From: Dasypus novemcinctus
Lineage: Eukaryota > Chordata > Mammalia > Cingulata > Dasypodidae
Direction of reading: 5' to 3'
Assembly (NCBI RefSeq): GCF_030445035.2
Contig: NC_080704.1
Location: forward strand, 21,556,499 to 21,620,498
Length of the DNA: 64,000 nucleotides
Every line of letters begins with the position of its first letter. Within the stretch, counting starts at the first letter, position 1. Below are positions 1 to 13,637 of this stretch, piece after piece. A model generated the notes under the pieces. The model was not told the origin of the DNA, made no database searches, and was given only the letters and a program-made list of their open reading frames with translations. Position numbers and translations under genes: made by a program.

Positions 1-553
1 GTGCCCCACACGTGCAGAGCAATCCTGCCACTTGTTTTCCTGGCTGCCCAAATGGATGAAAAATGTTTGGTATGCACTTCCATAGGACTAACATTCTTTA
101 GAAACAAAAACTTTGAAGGAAAGTTCTATAATCAGAAGGCTAAGGTAAGCAGTGTATTCAGCATTCCCACGAAGGGGGTTGAGTCCTGAAAACCGTACGG
201 GCTGCATGTGCCACAGAGGGTGGGACAATAGCCCATGCAAGGATGGGGGACTGCTGGCGACTGAGGGCATCAGGGTGGCTACAGGTTAGGGACCGTGTGC
301 ACTTACGCCTTGGTAAAGTGGTGTGAATTTCACTAATACTCGTGGCTGGCAGTGATGGCACACTCAATTCAAGTCAACAAACATTTACTGAGCAGCTACT
401 ACAAGCAAAGAATTGTGCGAGGCCCCGGGTGCCATCTCGTGTGTCTCTTCCCGTGCACAATTCTGCCATATTCAAAGGGGAAAACCTCACCAGACAGAAA
501 ACGGGGTTTAACCAAAGATGCTTGTTGGTTTGTTGCTGGTCTGTGCTTCTCAC
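1..553 (-). other. PHKA2 intron 15 (partial)
   Basis: Intronic sequence downstream of exon 15. A stretch near 375-400 (AACAAACATTTACTGAGC) looks like part of an old mammal-wide repeat of the MIR/L2 class. Nothing else is recognised. Confidence 0.7.
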
Positions 554-663
554 CTGGGGTGTGAAAGTAAAGATCTGGTTCCTAATCACGTAGAGTTTAG
601 ATGTTCCAAGGACACCAATGTGCCGATACGGTCGCCCACTCAACCTCATGTTCTTATTCCGTC
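554..663 (-). CDS. PHKA2: PHKA2 coding exon 15 (residues 487-523)
   Basis: A 110-nt exon starting with the two bases that finish the exon 14 glycine, then [20 protein letters not shown] and [16 protein letters not shown]. The donor is GTGAGA; the acceptor TTTTCCAAATAG is relatively purine-rich. [17 protein letters not shown] is diagnostic. It is the last PHKA2 exon in the window; the next (human FTDQHHFY..., from memory) should lie left of base 1. Confidence 0.96.
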
Positions 664-1318
664 CTATTTGGAAAATAAAAGAGAAAAAGGAATTAGAGCA
701 AATGTGGTGACGGCTATTCCGAGACTCAGGCTAAGGCTGGGCTTATTTTTGTTATAGGAGCCAGTTAGGGGTTTGGTTTTTTTCCTCATACCATAGTTCT
801 GCTTCAAAATGGGGACAAGGCTAAATAAAAATAAACACACCCCACTCCCCTTCCTTCCAGGCACTTATACGAACAGCACACGGTCCAACATCCACATGGA
901 AGAGAACTATCAGAGGGCCTTTATTACGGTTTAATTTATTTAGCATTGAGCCACAACACTAAACAGGATCAGATTTTTTAAAAATGTAAAGTGGGTGCCC
1001 TCCCATTTTTAATAGCTGAGAATTTTCTGATACTATAGAAAACAATACTGTTTTCTCAAGTTACAAATGGCTGTCTCAACTGTGAACTTCAAAATTTGGT
1101 TTCTTATTTTGCAAGCAATCTGGCTCATCGCGCCACCACGTGCTGCTCGGAGGGTGCTAGTTCCCCCATTCCTCTTCATGGTGGAAACAGCGAAACCATC
1201 TACCTTGGAGCTTTACCCAGTTCTTTAGAACTTGCACACATCCTGGCCTTTCCCAGCCTCCAGCCTAGAACTGAGTCTCCCCCTCACCAACACCGCCCTG
1301 CTGCTTCCCCAAACCTAC
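664..1318 (-). other. PHKA2 intron 14
   Basis: 655 bp of intron between exons 14 and 15. It is A+T-rich on the left and C-rich to the right. No repeat or functional element is recognised. Confidence 0.85.
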
Positions 1319-1453
1319 CAAGCTTGGCGTAGATGTGACTAAGAATGCGCCCCGGCTGGACTCGGATGGGATGGATGTCAGCAATGCTCTGCACGTTTAT
1401 CCCGTGTCTCCTCAACAACTCCTTAATGTGTTTGTTTTCCGCCAGAACAGTCA
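1319..1453 (-). CDS. PHKA2: PHKA2 coding exon 14 (residues 442-487)
   Basis: A 135-nt exon: two bases completing valine 442, then [44 protein letters not shown], and one base of a glycine codon. The acceptor ends CGCCCGCAG; the donor is [28 protein letters not shown] is a strong family signature. Small differences from human ([13 protein letters not shown]) are as expected for an orthologue. Confidence 0.97.
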
Positions 1454-2826
1454 CTGCGGGCGAGAAGGACGGAGAATCTGCATTAGATTGCAACTCGCCT
1501 GGCATGCTGAAATGCATTCTTTCCTTAGTGCGGTCTCTTCTCCCTGTGATACACACACTAGCATGCTCTTACACGCTGGTCAGCTCTGAAAATTGTCACG
1601 CTCATCCTGCTGCCCCTCTGGGTTCTCTCAGTCCTCTCCCCTCAACACCCACTGCTGCATATTGATGAAGGGCCCTCGAGGCGCAAAGCACTAGAGAGCC
1701 CAGGAGAGACTTGTAGAAACTGTCTTTGATGGGTCCCCAGTCAGATTACACCACCCCAAATGAGGTCCGCCCTCCCTCCGGGTCTACACTGGTTCCTTTC
1801 ACGTCACAGGGGACATCAGAGGAAGCCTGTGCCCTGCTCCCAAAGGACAGGGACAGGAAGAGCAGAGCGCTCTTGGTGGAGGGTGCTGCTGGGGATGCTT
1901 TGAGTGGGCAGGGTGGGGAAGAGGGAGGGAGACCCTTCACTCGCGAGAGAAAGGAAAGCAAGCCTGCAAGGGGGGATGTTGGTGGCAGTGGGGCAGCCTG
2001 AGCCACCCGGAACCACAGCACCCTGGGCTGGCTGGGGCCCTCCTCAGGAGGGTGAGGCTGAGTACTTGGTTCTCCAATAGGCAGGGGGCTCAGAGGGCCC
2101 AGGAAGTCAGTGTCCCTGCTGGGGGGCAGCAGCAGGCATGGACAGGCCATACCTGCTGTGCCAGTCCTACCGGCCTTTTTGAGAAGGGACAATGCTCTCT
2201 GGCAAAGGGAAGGAGTCTTAGGGAAGGCCCTGGAAAAGGGAGGCACTGGCCACAGAGGGGTTGGCATGCTGTCCAGCTGCAGCAGAGGGGCTGGGACAAG
2301 ACCTGGGTGAGAGGAAAGAGGCTCGTGTCCTGTGACGACAGCCTTGATCCCCAGCACAACCCGTACTAGTGCCATGGAGGCCTGGATGTGGCCGCCTTAT
2401 ATTTACACAGCACGTGACCCTTCTCTGTGGAAGCGATGCACCCGGGCTCGTGACGCCAGCCCGGCCCTGCACCAGGGCTTTCAGTCCTGAGGCGGGAACG
2501 AAGCCTCACTGGCATTCTGAGTCTTCACCAGGTCATGTTCTAATTTTCAAAGAATCAGTTATGAGAAACAAGGTTCAATGTGTTACTTGTACCCCAGATG
2601 CAATCAAGGTTTAGAGTCAAGAAAACAATTGTTTTGTTGAAATTAAATGAATGGGTGGGAAGAATATTGCTGCCTGGGGGAGCCACTGTGTTCTATAAGG
2701 GATTTCAAAGAACGGCTGCCCACGGAAGCACACACACACTTTCAGCAAGAAACTCAGGAGCAATTCGAATGAAAAGAAACACTGGTTTTGCTAAGTTAAA
2801 TATGAATAGCAAACACACTCACAGAC
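1454..2826 (-). other. PHKA2 intron 13
   Basis: Intron of about 1.4 kb, relatively GC-rich at 1730-2500. No SINE or L1 is recognised. Apparent open frames here have no protein-like features. Confidence 0.8.
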
Positions 2827-2905
2827 CTTGAACTACGACATCAGGTTTGACTGAAGTGGAAAACCTTCTATTTAAGGGATCAATTTCTCCAGTGGCAAGG
2901 AAGCC
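2827..2905 (-). CDS. PHKA2: PHKA2 coding exon 13 (residues 416-442, split last codon)
   Basis: A 79-nt exon reading GFLATGEIDPLNRRFSTSVK and PDVVVQ, plus one base (G) of a valine codon completed by exon 14. The acceptor ends TTTTTTCCTAG. The donor is GTCTGT, weak at position +3, but the phase match with exon 14 (G|TG) fixes the boundary. GEIDPLNRRFST is conserved in the family and lies near the end of the GH15-like domain. Confidence 0.95.
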
Positions 2906-4397
2906 CTAGGAAAAAAAAGAATATTAACACCACGAAATATGGCTGAACTAAAACTGCACCTGACGCCCAAGTGTGAAAATGAACTATTCTGGAGCCGAAA
3001 ACATGTAGCATTTTACTCCTTTAGATTTTCCACTGAAGTGCTTATTGCTTCCACTACAGAGTTCAAATTGCCGCTGATAAACATATTACATTTTTGGCCT
3101 GGGCCTTCGGGACTAGCCAAATACTCCAGCTGCTCGTGCATTAGTCACGGTGACTAAAACTCCGGAGCCCTTTACCCACCTTGTCAGTTCGGCCTCCCTT
3201 ACTGCCTAGTGAGGAGGTTGCTACAGTCATCACGGTTTTGCAGGTGGGGAAACCAAGGTAACGTCCTCAAGGTGAGTGGCAGGGCAGGGCGAGGCCCAGG
3301 GCTGACTGTTCTGAGACACGAAGCTCCCCTGCCTCCCTTTGGTTGAAATGGGCCTCCTCACAGGTTCGCTAAATGACCCACACCCCAGCAGAGGGGACAA
3401 GGCATCTGGGGAGGAACTGGACCCAAGGCTGGGTCGCAGGGAGGCCTTCACATTGGAGTGCAGGAAATGGGCCGGGTTACTCGTTTTCCATCTCCCTGAT
3501 ACAGAAGTCACAGGTGGGAGGTGGCCCAGACATGACGGGGCCTGACCTCCTCACCTACAGGATGAGGAACCGGGCCTAGAGAGGGTAAGTGACCTGCTTG
3601 AGGTCACAGGGCTCGTTAGAGGCAGCCTGGCTGTCCATTCCCAAGGACATGGCCATGAAACTGGGGAGAACAGACATACCCACAAAATAATCGCTCTGCC
3701 TCAGCAACTACAGCTCCTCAGGGCTGCTTCCAAAGTGACGGCTTTGGCTTTGGCCTTCTTTTAGACACTGAGAACCCCGGTGGTATTCTGAATCACCACC
3801 ACCTCCCCTGTTTCTAGGGTCTGCAGGCCACACAGGACTGGGCCAGCCTTGGGGACCATGCGCTCTCCCCGCCACAGCCCTGCCCAGGGTTTCACAAAAA
3901 GGCATGAGTCAGCAGCTGTGGACCTTCTGTGGCAGGGGTGGGGGGCGGTAGGCGGGAATGCAGGATTTTCTGAGGGAACCCCTGACAAAATTCACCACAG
4001 AAAAACCTGCCCACTGCCTATTCACATAGGGAGACCTGTGTGCCTAGGACTGTACCACGGGGCGGCTGGAAGATGATTGTTTCTCAAATCCAGAATCTTC
4101 CACAGATGTGCTGATTCGGGCCCAGAAGCTTCTGGCACGCAGCTGGCACTGAGGTGGGTTCATGTAAATGATGTGGACACACAAGTCCAGGAGTCAAGCC
4201 TCAGGGCCAGCCTAGTCCAGTTTAATTAATTTTTAAAATTATTTCATTTTTCTTTTTTCTTTTAAATTTTTTTACTTTCTTTTAAAATTTACATTAAAAA
4301 AATATGAGGTCCCCCAGTTGACTTTGAAGCCACACCTGGTAGGAATCTCTTTCGGGGTTCCCTGCACCCAGTCTGAGAAGCCACGAAGCCTCCTTAC
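2906..4397 (-). other. PHKA2 intron 12
   Basis: Intron of about 1.5 kb. It contains a probable MIR near 3480-3640 and a T/A-rich low-complexity stretch at 4225-4300. Nothing else is recognised. Confidence 0.75.
3480..3640. repeat. MIR-type SINE fossil
   Basis: Contains the MIR-like text CAGGATGAGGAAC and GAGAGGGTAAGTGACCTGCT, then AGGTCACAGGGCTCGTTAG. This is the conserved core of mammalian-wide interspersed repeats, heavily diverged. Confidence 0.65.
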
Positions 4398-4505
4398 CTC
4401 CGCCAACAGCGAGCCGAGAATATACAAGGACTGACCCCACAGGTGGGGCAGCTTTCCCAGAGGAATCCTGTCCACTGTGTGAGGGTTCTTATACTCTTCA
4501 TCTAC
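4398..4505 (-). CDS. PHKA2: PHKA2 coding exon 12 (residues 380-415)
   Basis: A 108-nt, phase-0 exon reading [20 protein letters not shown] and [16 protein letters not shown]. The acceptor is TTGGCCAG and the donor [17 protein letters not shown] is nearly invariant in phosphorylase kinase alpha and beta subunits. Compared with the human sequence as I remember it, it carries conservative changes (RIPLGKLP for RVPMGKVP; LGSLLAE for LSSLLAE). Confidence 0.97.
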
Positions 4506-7500
4506 CTGGCCAAGAGAGAAAAACCCAAAGTCCAAAGGTCAAGGAATAAAAAGGCCCACGACACCTTACCTTGGGGACAGCACTGAGAATTCACAAAATG
4601 GTACCAAATACGTCAGCTCTCCTTTGATTCTCCAGACCAAGTCAGTGCTGAGAGTGGGGGTTCGCAGGCCTGGAGGCCCAGGAGGCTAAGGTCCCGCACT
4701 CTTGGGGTCACACAGTTCCAGGCGGCAGATGGAGGACTCCAATTGCGGCCCAGTTCCAGGACAGTGCTCTTCCCACAGAAACAGGCCCTGAAGGTGCGGC
4801 CTGCCTTCTCCGTGCCCAGCTCCTGTTCATGCACCTGGATGCATTGTGGGTAGAACAGCCTACGGCATCAGTCCAAAGGGGTGGCAGCACCTGTCTGGGG
4901 TGCTAAGGCGGGTTTCTTCCAGCCACCAGTAGGTGGCACTATTTACTGAGGAAAACAATTGGACTAGGAGACGCCACAGACCCTCCCCTGGGGCCCTCTG
5001 AAGCTGAATCCATCCGGGGCTTCTGCTCACTGAAGTAAGTGGCAGTTTTCTTTCTGATGGACAGTGCTGGCTACACATTGTAAAAATTAGCCTGCCACTT
5101 CCTCTCTTTTAAACCCCACGCTGACCTTTGGGTTTCTGTCATTATAACACGGGTTGGGGGAAATGGTAGTGACCTCTTCTTTCCTCCAGAAAACATAAGC
5201 CAAAGAAAGAAATGGGAACCACCCCTCTCTCCAAAGAGAAGATCACATGCTAACATAATATCACTGATATTATGTATATCTGCAGTAATTTTTTTTTTAG
5301 ATTACAGTAGTAATAAACATTTAAAAAAGCATAATGTGTGTAAACAAAACAGAATTAAGCCTCACTAGTAATCACATGATCAAACAGGAGGCAGTGTGAC
5401 AGGAGATTCACCAAAATGTAGGAATAGAGATCCATCTTTATTTTCCTCTTTTTATAGTTCCTGGAAGTTTTGTGGGGCATGGGGTTACTTTTACAATCAG
5501 ATAGCACTTTAAGGCTATTTGAAAAATAAGCAGTGGTAAGAAAGATGGCAAAGATCTAGACTGAGAAATATGGGATGCAAGGAACGGAAGGCAGACAAGG
5601 TGGCCAGGTCCAAAGACGCCCACGCTCTGCCCTTATCCCACCCCCCTCATCCTGCTACCCCGGGGAGGCGTCTTTCTGCCCCCTCTCCCCACTCCTGTCC
5701 TTCCAAACTGTGTGCAGGTCCTCAAATGGACCAGGCCCTTCCACCACCACTGCTGTCCACCTCCACCTCCCCAACTAGCTCCTCTGAGTCCTGCACTAGA
5801 TGGCAAGCTTGCTGAAGTGGCAATGGGGTGGCCGCCACCTGCGGGCCCGCTCCTCACCTGGGGCTGGGCACAGTGGTGACGGGGTGAGGGGGGCCTGTGG
5901 ATGGTGGCACCCTGCACACACACGTCCTGCTGACACAGGAATGAGGTGGACACCCAAGCTGTCTGCCCTGCTGGGGGCCACGGGCCCCTTTGCCGAGGGG
6001 CCTGTGGTAGCCCTGCCTGTAATCACGTTACTGATGTGATGAATGAATGCCCCCCGCTGTCATCTGGAAGCAGCCCATGCAAAACACGGTCAACATGAAG
6101 TGTCCGACATGGGTGCCGGGCACGCAAACAGAGACCTGGGGAATGGAGGAGGAGGGCGTTGCAACAACTCACAGAAACTCGAAGGTCACCATGGAGCTCC
6201 AAGGCAAGAAAGTTACAGCGGAACTTTGTATAATGTGTCACCAGCATTGTCCATCAGAAAGAAAAGTGTAGCTTATAACATCCAGCACTTATGAGAGTCA
6301 CTGAAATGCACCTTCTAGTAGGTGAACTGGCCCCGAGTCATCTATTTTCCTTTGCTCTGCTTCCAGGTTCCAAAGAACCTTTGATTACTAATTTTGTTTT
6401 GCTAAATGCCTCAGTGCCAGAAAGGGAGCAGCCCAAAGAAGGGAAGAAGTCGCTGGAAAGTAACTCCCTGTCCTCACGGCCAGCCCCCACCCCCACCCCC
6501 ACATCCCACATGGTAAGTGGGATGCGTCTGCAGGAAGTCTAGGCATATGACATGCAGAGGACAAACAGCCCCTCGCAGGCTCCGTGGCCTGATCTGTATA
6601 GAGAGGGGCGACAGTTCCTTTTCCAAAGTCTTGCCCTTGACTCTGGAACGGAACCAGTGCTGAGAGAGCTTGGATGATGTGAGCCCATCTGTTCATGCCA
6701 TCAAGATTCTAGAGCCCAGGGTGAAGGGGCCAGGCTGGCAAGGCTGAGCGAGACCACCGGAACTGTACAAGGACCTCGAGGGGCAGCCCAGGGAGTCCTG
6801 GCATGAACCGGGCGGCTGTCTGGGCTGCTACAAAAACAAAAGGATGAAATGCTCCTAGCAATGGAATCCTCGGCTTCTTGGAGATACTCAGTTCCTTGCT
6901 TTGATTTTATTGTTGGTTTAATGGGTTCAATTATCTAACACACAGTGGTTCCTTCTAGGTTAGATGATGCCAAAAGTAATACAGAGTGATACACTTTGCC
7001 TTAAGGATCAAGCATTAGACTCCTTAAACATTTGCTTTCTGTTCAAAAGGAAAGCAAGTACACCACCCCACTGCCTTTGGAAGCCCAGCAACAGCTCCAT
7101 CGCCTGGAGGTGTAGCACCCATTGGGAGGCAGGGTGGGGTCATGGGGAAGCCCTGGGCCTGGGCTCCGGGACCAGGGCTGAGCCCTGCAGCTGCCTGAGC
7201 TCCGACAGGTCCCACAGCCTCTCTGAGCCGAGGTAGATACCTCCAGAGGTCCCTGCCAGTCCCCGATTGTGTGGGGGGCCCCGATTTAACCACCTCAACC
7301 CAGGCTGCTGCAGGACAGGCTTCTGCTGGTTACAATCCCCTGGAGACTGTCAGCTGTGGGGAGACAGTGCTCCCTGAAGGCCTTTTCATCCCCCCAAACG
7401 CAAAAGTGAAACTTCGAAGCCTGGAATCAAGAATTTCCTTCTTCGGAACATGAGAAGTTTACAGGGCAATCTTCCTGCCAAGATACATATAGGGGGGCGG

Positions 7501-8045
7501 GGGGGAAGAGTGCGCACACGAGAGAGAGAGCGCGTGCGACCACGGCCCTAGTTAGGGAACTAGGCAGAAGAGAACCATCTTGGGGTGTCTTCTTGGAGCC
7601 GGGCAGTTTCTCTCTCCCCGATGGAGAACGCCTTCTAACTGAGCGCTCAAACCCTAGCTTGGCACCTGCTTGAATCAAACAGGAGCGTCTCACCTGTTCT
7701 TCTCAGTCCCTCCTTCCCCTCCATTGCCAAAGGAGACTCTGGCTGCTGCTTCTGTGGACATGTGTGAGAAAATGGTGCACAACAGTGTTTTGTGCTTTTA
7801 GGGTCAGTTCTGCCTGGGGTCAGAGGCAGGCCCTCAACTGCTACCTCCCTATGGCACCCATAGTGAAGCATGCACCAGGTGTTCTCTCAAAACCATAACT
7901 CCTTGGGACACCCAGGAACGACCTACAGCTTAAAGCCCATTTCTCCCAGTTAGGCCTAAAAGAGGGATGAAAAATACCGACTGGCCAATTGCCAACTCCC
8001 TTGGCTCTAGGTGAGCCGCCGAAAGGCTCCCTGCAGTCCGCTTAC
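4506..8045 (-). other. PHKA2 intron 11
   Basis: 3.5-kb intron with no DAS-type SINE. It holds a short inverted similarity (5046-5080 versus 6225-6260), a C/A-rich run at 6480-6502, and a G-run plus GA-rich stretch at 7490-7535. The rest is unrecognised, old or unique sequence. Confidence 0.75.
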
Positions 8046-8141
8046 CTTGTTGGGGGGGATGGCATACAGTTCTGGCACCAGATGGATCCCATTCTTGCCC
8101 CGGAGCAATATGCCCTCCAGGGCCTCTCGGTACTCTTGGAC
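8046..8141 (-). CDS. PHKA2: PHKA2 coding exon 11 (residues 348-379)
   Basis: A 96-nt, phase-0 exon reading [20 protein letters not shown] and [12 protein letters not shown]. The acceptor ends GTTTTCCAG; the donor is GTAAGC. GKNGI-LVPELYA-PPNKV is diagnostic of the alpha subunit. A DAS-type SINE in opposite orientation to the gene lies about 150 bp upstream in intron 10. Confidence 0.97.
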
Positions 8142-8293
8142 CTGGAAAACAGCACCAGCCCAAACGGCGTGAGAGGTCCTGCTAACACTGCAATGGCAGC
8201 GCAGCAAGGGAAAACAGCTGAGGCCACCAACGGGTTAGGGCCAGGACACGGGGGAAAGACATGCACAACGCCCCGGTTCAAAGAGGACAGGAG

Positions 8294-8716
8294 GGGAGGC
8301 GGATTTGGCTCGATGGAAAGGGCGTCCATCTACCACATGGGAGGTCCGTGGTTCAAACCCCAGGCCTCCTTGACCCATGTGGAGCTGGCCCATGCGCAGT
8401 GCTGATGTGCGCAAGGAGTACCATGCCACACAGGGGTGTTCCTGTGTAGGGGAGTCCCACGCGCAAGGAGTGCGCCCCGTAAGGAGAGCCGCCCAGCATG
8501 AAAAAAGCGCAGCCTGCCCAGGAATGGCACCACCCATACGGAGAGCTGACACAACAAGATGACGCAACAAAAAGAAACACAGATTCCCGTGCCGCTGACA
8601 ACAACAGAAGCAGACAAAGAAGACGACGCAGCAAATAGACACAGAGAACAGGCAAGCAGGGTGGAGGGGGAAGGGGAGAGAAATAAATTTTAAAAAATAA
8701 TGAATCTAAAAAAAAG
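8294..8716 (+). mobile_element. DAS-type tRNA-derived SINE, full length
   Basis: The tRNA-like head begins GGCGGATTTGGCTCGATGG and has a B box GGTTCAAACCC at about 8350. The body includes GCAAGGAGTGCGCCCCGTAA and GCAGCCTGCCCAGGAATGGC, and the A-rich tail has AAATAAATTTTAAAAAATAA. It is flanked by a perfect 13-bp target-site duplication AAGAGGACAGGAG (8281-8293 and 8717-8729). Orientation is opposite to PHKA2, about 150 bp upstream of exon 11. Short open frames in it are SINE-derived and not genes. Confidence 0.93.
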
Positions 8717-10444
8717 AAGAGGACAGGAGAAACTGGGACTTGTGGGGACAGTTCAGGAGGCGCTAAACATGCTTGGTTGTTCTTCCCTTGCGTGCACCTA
8801 AGCTCGGCTCCCCCATCAAGCTTCCTGGGAAAGGGCAGTGGCAGCGTCGTCCTCAGAATTTGTAGCAAACACATCTGCACTGTGTATCAGACACCTTTCT
8901 TTAACTCAGCCTTGAAAATCTCTCACTCCTAATTCACTGTGCATGTGTTTATGTTTTGTCTCACCAACCAGATTATAAACTTCTTGGGGTGGAGGCCAAA
9001 TCTTAAGGCACAGATCCCATATCCACCTCTAGGTAGTTTTGCACTTGAAAGGCACTCATTCAAGCACTTACTGTTCAAGAAAATAGTTGCTAAACACAGC
9101 TGATGTGAGAAAAAGGAAACGCACATCCAATTCTTAGGATGTGCTGCTCACGGGGATCAGAGCTGCTGAAGCAAACATTTCCATCAAATTAAAAAGGCAG
9201 TGATAGAAATCTAACCACTAAAAGGGAAAAATCCTTAACCAGCCACCCGGCTATTCAGCATGTCCCTTCTTCTGAGAGCCCAGGCAAACACCTTCTGGGC
9301 CTCATTTTCTTTTTTTAAATTCATGGAGGACAGAGCCTGCCCACGAGTGGATCATTTTTCAAATTGTCATCAGGCAGCAAATGGAAGAGACGGTTGGACA
9401 GGAGGCAGGAGGGTGGCCCATCCACTCTGTGACACTTAAAAACCAGGCACTAAGCACAGTTGGTTTTTTTCTCATTTTTAGCTTTTCCCCCCCGTTAATC
9501 ATTAAGCGTGTTTGCAATAAAAATTCAAACTCAGTCCTTTTGAGAGTTTTCAGTTCCAGGATAAAAAAACATAAAGCATAAGCCCTAATACAATCACGAA
9601 AGCACAGGAGTAAGGGCCAACGATGGGGGAAGGCGAGGTCAACATTTCAGGCACACTGCCAGTTCTGAAGCCCGGGCATTTCTGAGCATTACTTTCAAAA
9701 GGGCAAGTGAACCTTCGGTTGTCCATCCACCCCAGCGCAGGTGATCAGAACAGGGCTGAAAACACGGCAAAGCGTACAAGGACAGGCCTGTTCCGTGCAC
9801 GGACGCACGCTCTGCTCAGCACAGCCTGTGGCATCACATAGATGCTGAAGAAGTATGTCTTCAACAAATGAAGGCGGCAGTGACCGATATTCACTGAGCA
9901 CTTCCTACGTACTCGTCAGGTGGAATATGGCAGTGGACTGACTAGAGACCACCCCCACCCAAGCTCCTTGACATGTAAATGAGGGTCCTGTGCTGCTGTG
10001 GGGGCTTATAAAAGGAGCACCTGGCCAGCACTGAGGGTCAGAGAAGGCTTCCTCACAGAAGGAATACTGATGAGGATGTGAGGGAGGGAGGGGCAGGGGG
10101 ATGGAAAGAATGTTCTAGGCCTTTGAGAAGAAGACAGCCAGAGAGAACGTGGCCTCTTCAAAGAACAGAAAGGATTTCAGTGTGCTTGGATCAAAGAACT
10201 AAGAAAGGAAGCAAGTAGTAAGAAATTAGGCTCAAGTGAAAATAAAGGCCGGATGTTAGGGACCCTACAAAACACTTTAAGAGTTCCCACTTTATCTCAA
10301 AAGCCATCAGGAAGCCATTAAAGGCTTTGAAGCAAGGGAGCAGCATCACCTAATTTGCCTTTTAATAAGATTGCTTGGCATGGGTGGGGAGTAAGGCCGG
10401 GAGACCAGTCAGGGGGCTGTCACATCAAACAAGATGCTAGCGGA

Positions 10445-11072
10445 AAGCGCCCGAACACCAGCGCTGAAGACAGCAAACCCACCGGGTGAGCTGAAAGAAC
10501 AGCGGCAGCAACAAAACCTGCCTGTGACCGACTGGTCTCTGATGGTCCCGGCGGGCCACACCTCCCGGTAACCATGCCTGGCGGAGTCCCCATCCCTTGA
10601 ATATGGGAGGGCCCTTTGACCTGCTTTACCCGACAGAATGGGACAAAGAGCCCCTGCGCCAGTTCTGGCCCGAAGCCTCAAGAACCCTGGCGGCTTTGCT
10701 TTTGTGCTCTGGGGGAAGATGACCGCCATGCCGAAAGCCTAATGCCCGCAGCTGACCGTGCTGTGAGAAGCCCACGCCAGCCACGTGGCGAGATCACGTG
10801 GAGGAGAACCGGGGCCCTGGCCACCAGCCCAGCTGAGCTCCCGGGCTGAGGGCTGGCACCGACCTGCCAGCCACGTGAGTGAGGCCATCTGGGAAGCGGA
10901 TCCGCCAACCCCACCGAGCTGTCCCGGCTCATGAGACCAGGTGGAGCAGAGAGACCATCTGTCCCTGCTGAGCCCTGCCCAAATTGCAGAATCATGAGCA
11001 AATAAGTAAAACAGTGGCTGCTTCCAGTCCCTGAGTTTTGGGATAGTTTCTTAAGCGGCAGCAGAGAACCAA
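10445..11072 (+). repeat. MaLR (MLT1/MST-like) LTR fossil
   Basis: Characteristic MaLR LTR text: CCTTGAATATGGGAGGGCCC, TTTGACCTGCTTTACCCGAC, GCCACGTGAGTGAGGCCATC, and near the end CTGAGTTTTGGGATAGTTTC with GCAGCAGAGAACC. No internal retroviral genes are seen, so it is a solo LTR. Boundaries are approximate. Confidence 0.75.
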
Positions 11073-11151
11073 AGGAGTGCCCTGGCGTTTTGCATAAGCC
11101 TGTGTTCTAATAATAATTAGCACGCCAGTGGAAAGAACACGCTTCTCCTCA

Positions 11152-11895
<744 letters not shown>

Positions 11896-11949
11896 CTCTC
11901 TTGGGGTTTTATAACCATCTCGAAGGAAGCGACAGCATCCGTACCGCCC
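11896..11949 (-). CDS. PHKA2: PHKA2 coding exon 9 (residues 289-306)
   Basis: A 54-nt, phase-0 exon encoding GRYGCCRFLRDGYKTPRE. The acceptor is TTATCTTATTAG. The donor reads GTTGTA, a weak match to the GTRAGT consensus, although the exon end agrees with the known protein. One arm of the exon 8 inverted repeat starts about 42 bp upstream of this exon. A small exon with a weak donor is a candidate for skipping; skipping would remove 18 residues without a frame change. Confidence 0.94.
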
Positions 11950-13529
<1,580 letters not shown>

Positions 13530-13637
13530 TTAATCTAGAGAAGCACTATTAGGAAGAGACATTATCTAGAGCGAGCATTCTTCGCCCCAGGGGAACATTC
13601 AAATGAGTTTGCCAATTTTGAGTCCACACTTTGTCTT

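Noticed and set aside
1746..2375. 209-codon open frame on the minus strand in intron 13
   Set aside because: It lies wholly inside a PHKA2 intron. Low-complexity Pro/Ser/Leu composition, no family resemblance.
5046..6260. Short inverted similarity (5046-5080 versus 6225-6260) as a functional hairpin
   Set aside because: Only about 35 bases with mismatches, 1.2 kb apart, and the text (GTCCATCAGAAAGAAA) looks like an old dispersed DNA-transposon fragment present twice by chance.
8235..8880. Several open frames of 95-175 codons around 8.2-8.9 kb, and similar ones in every other DAS SINE
   Set aside because: The same peptides recur wherever a DAS SINE occurs, on whichever strand; they are translations of the repeat and not genes.
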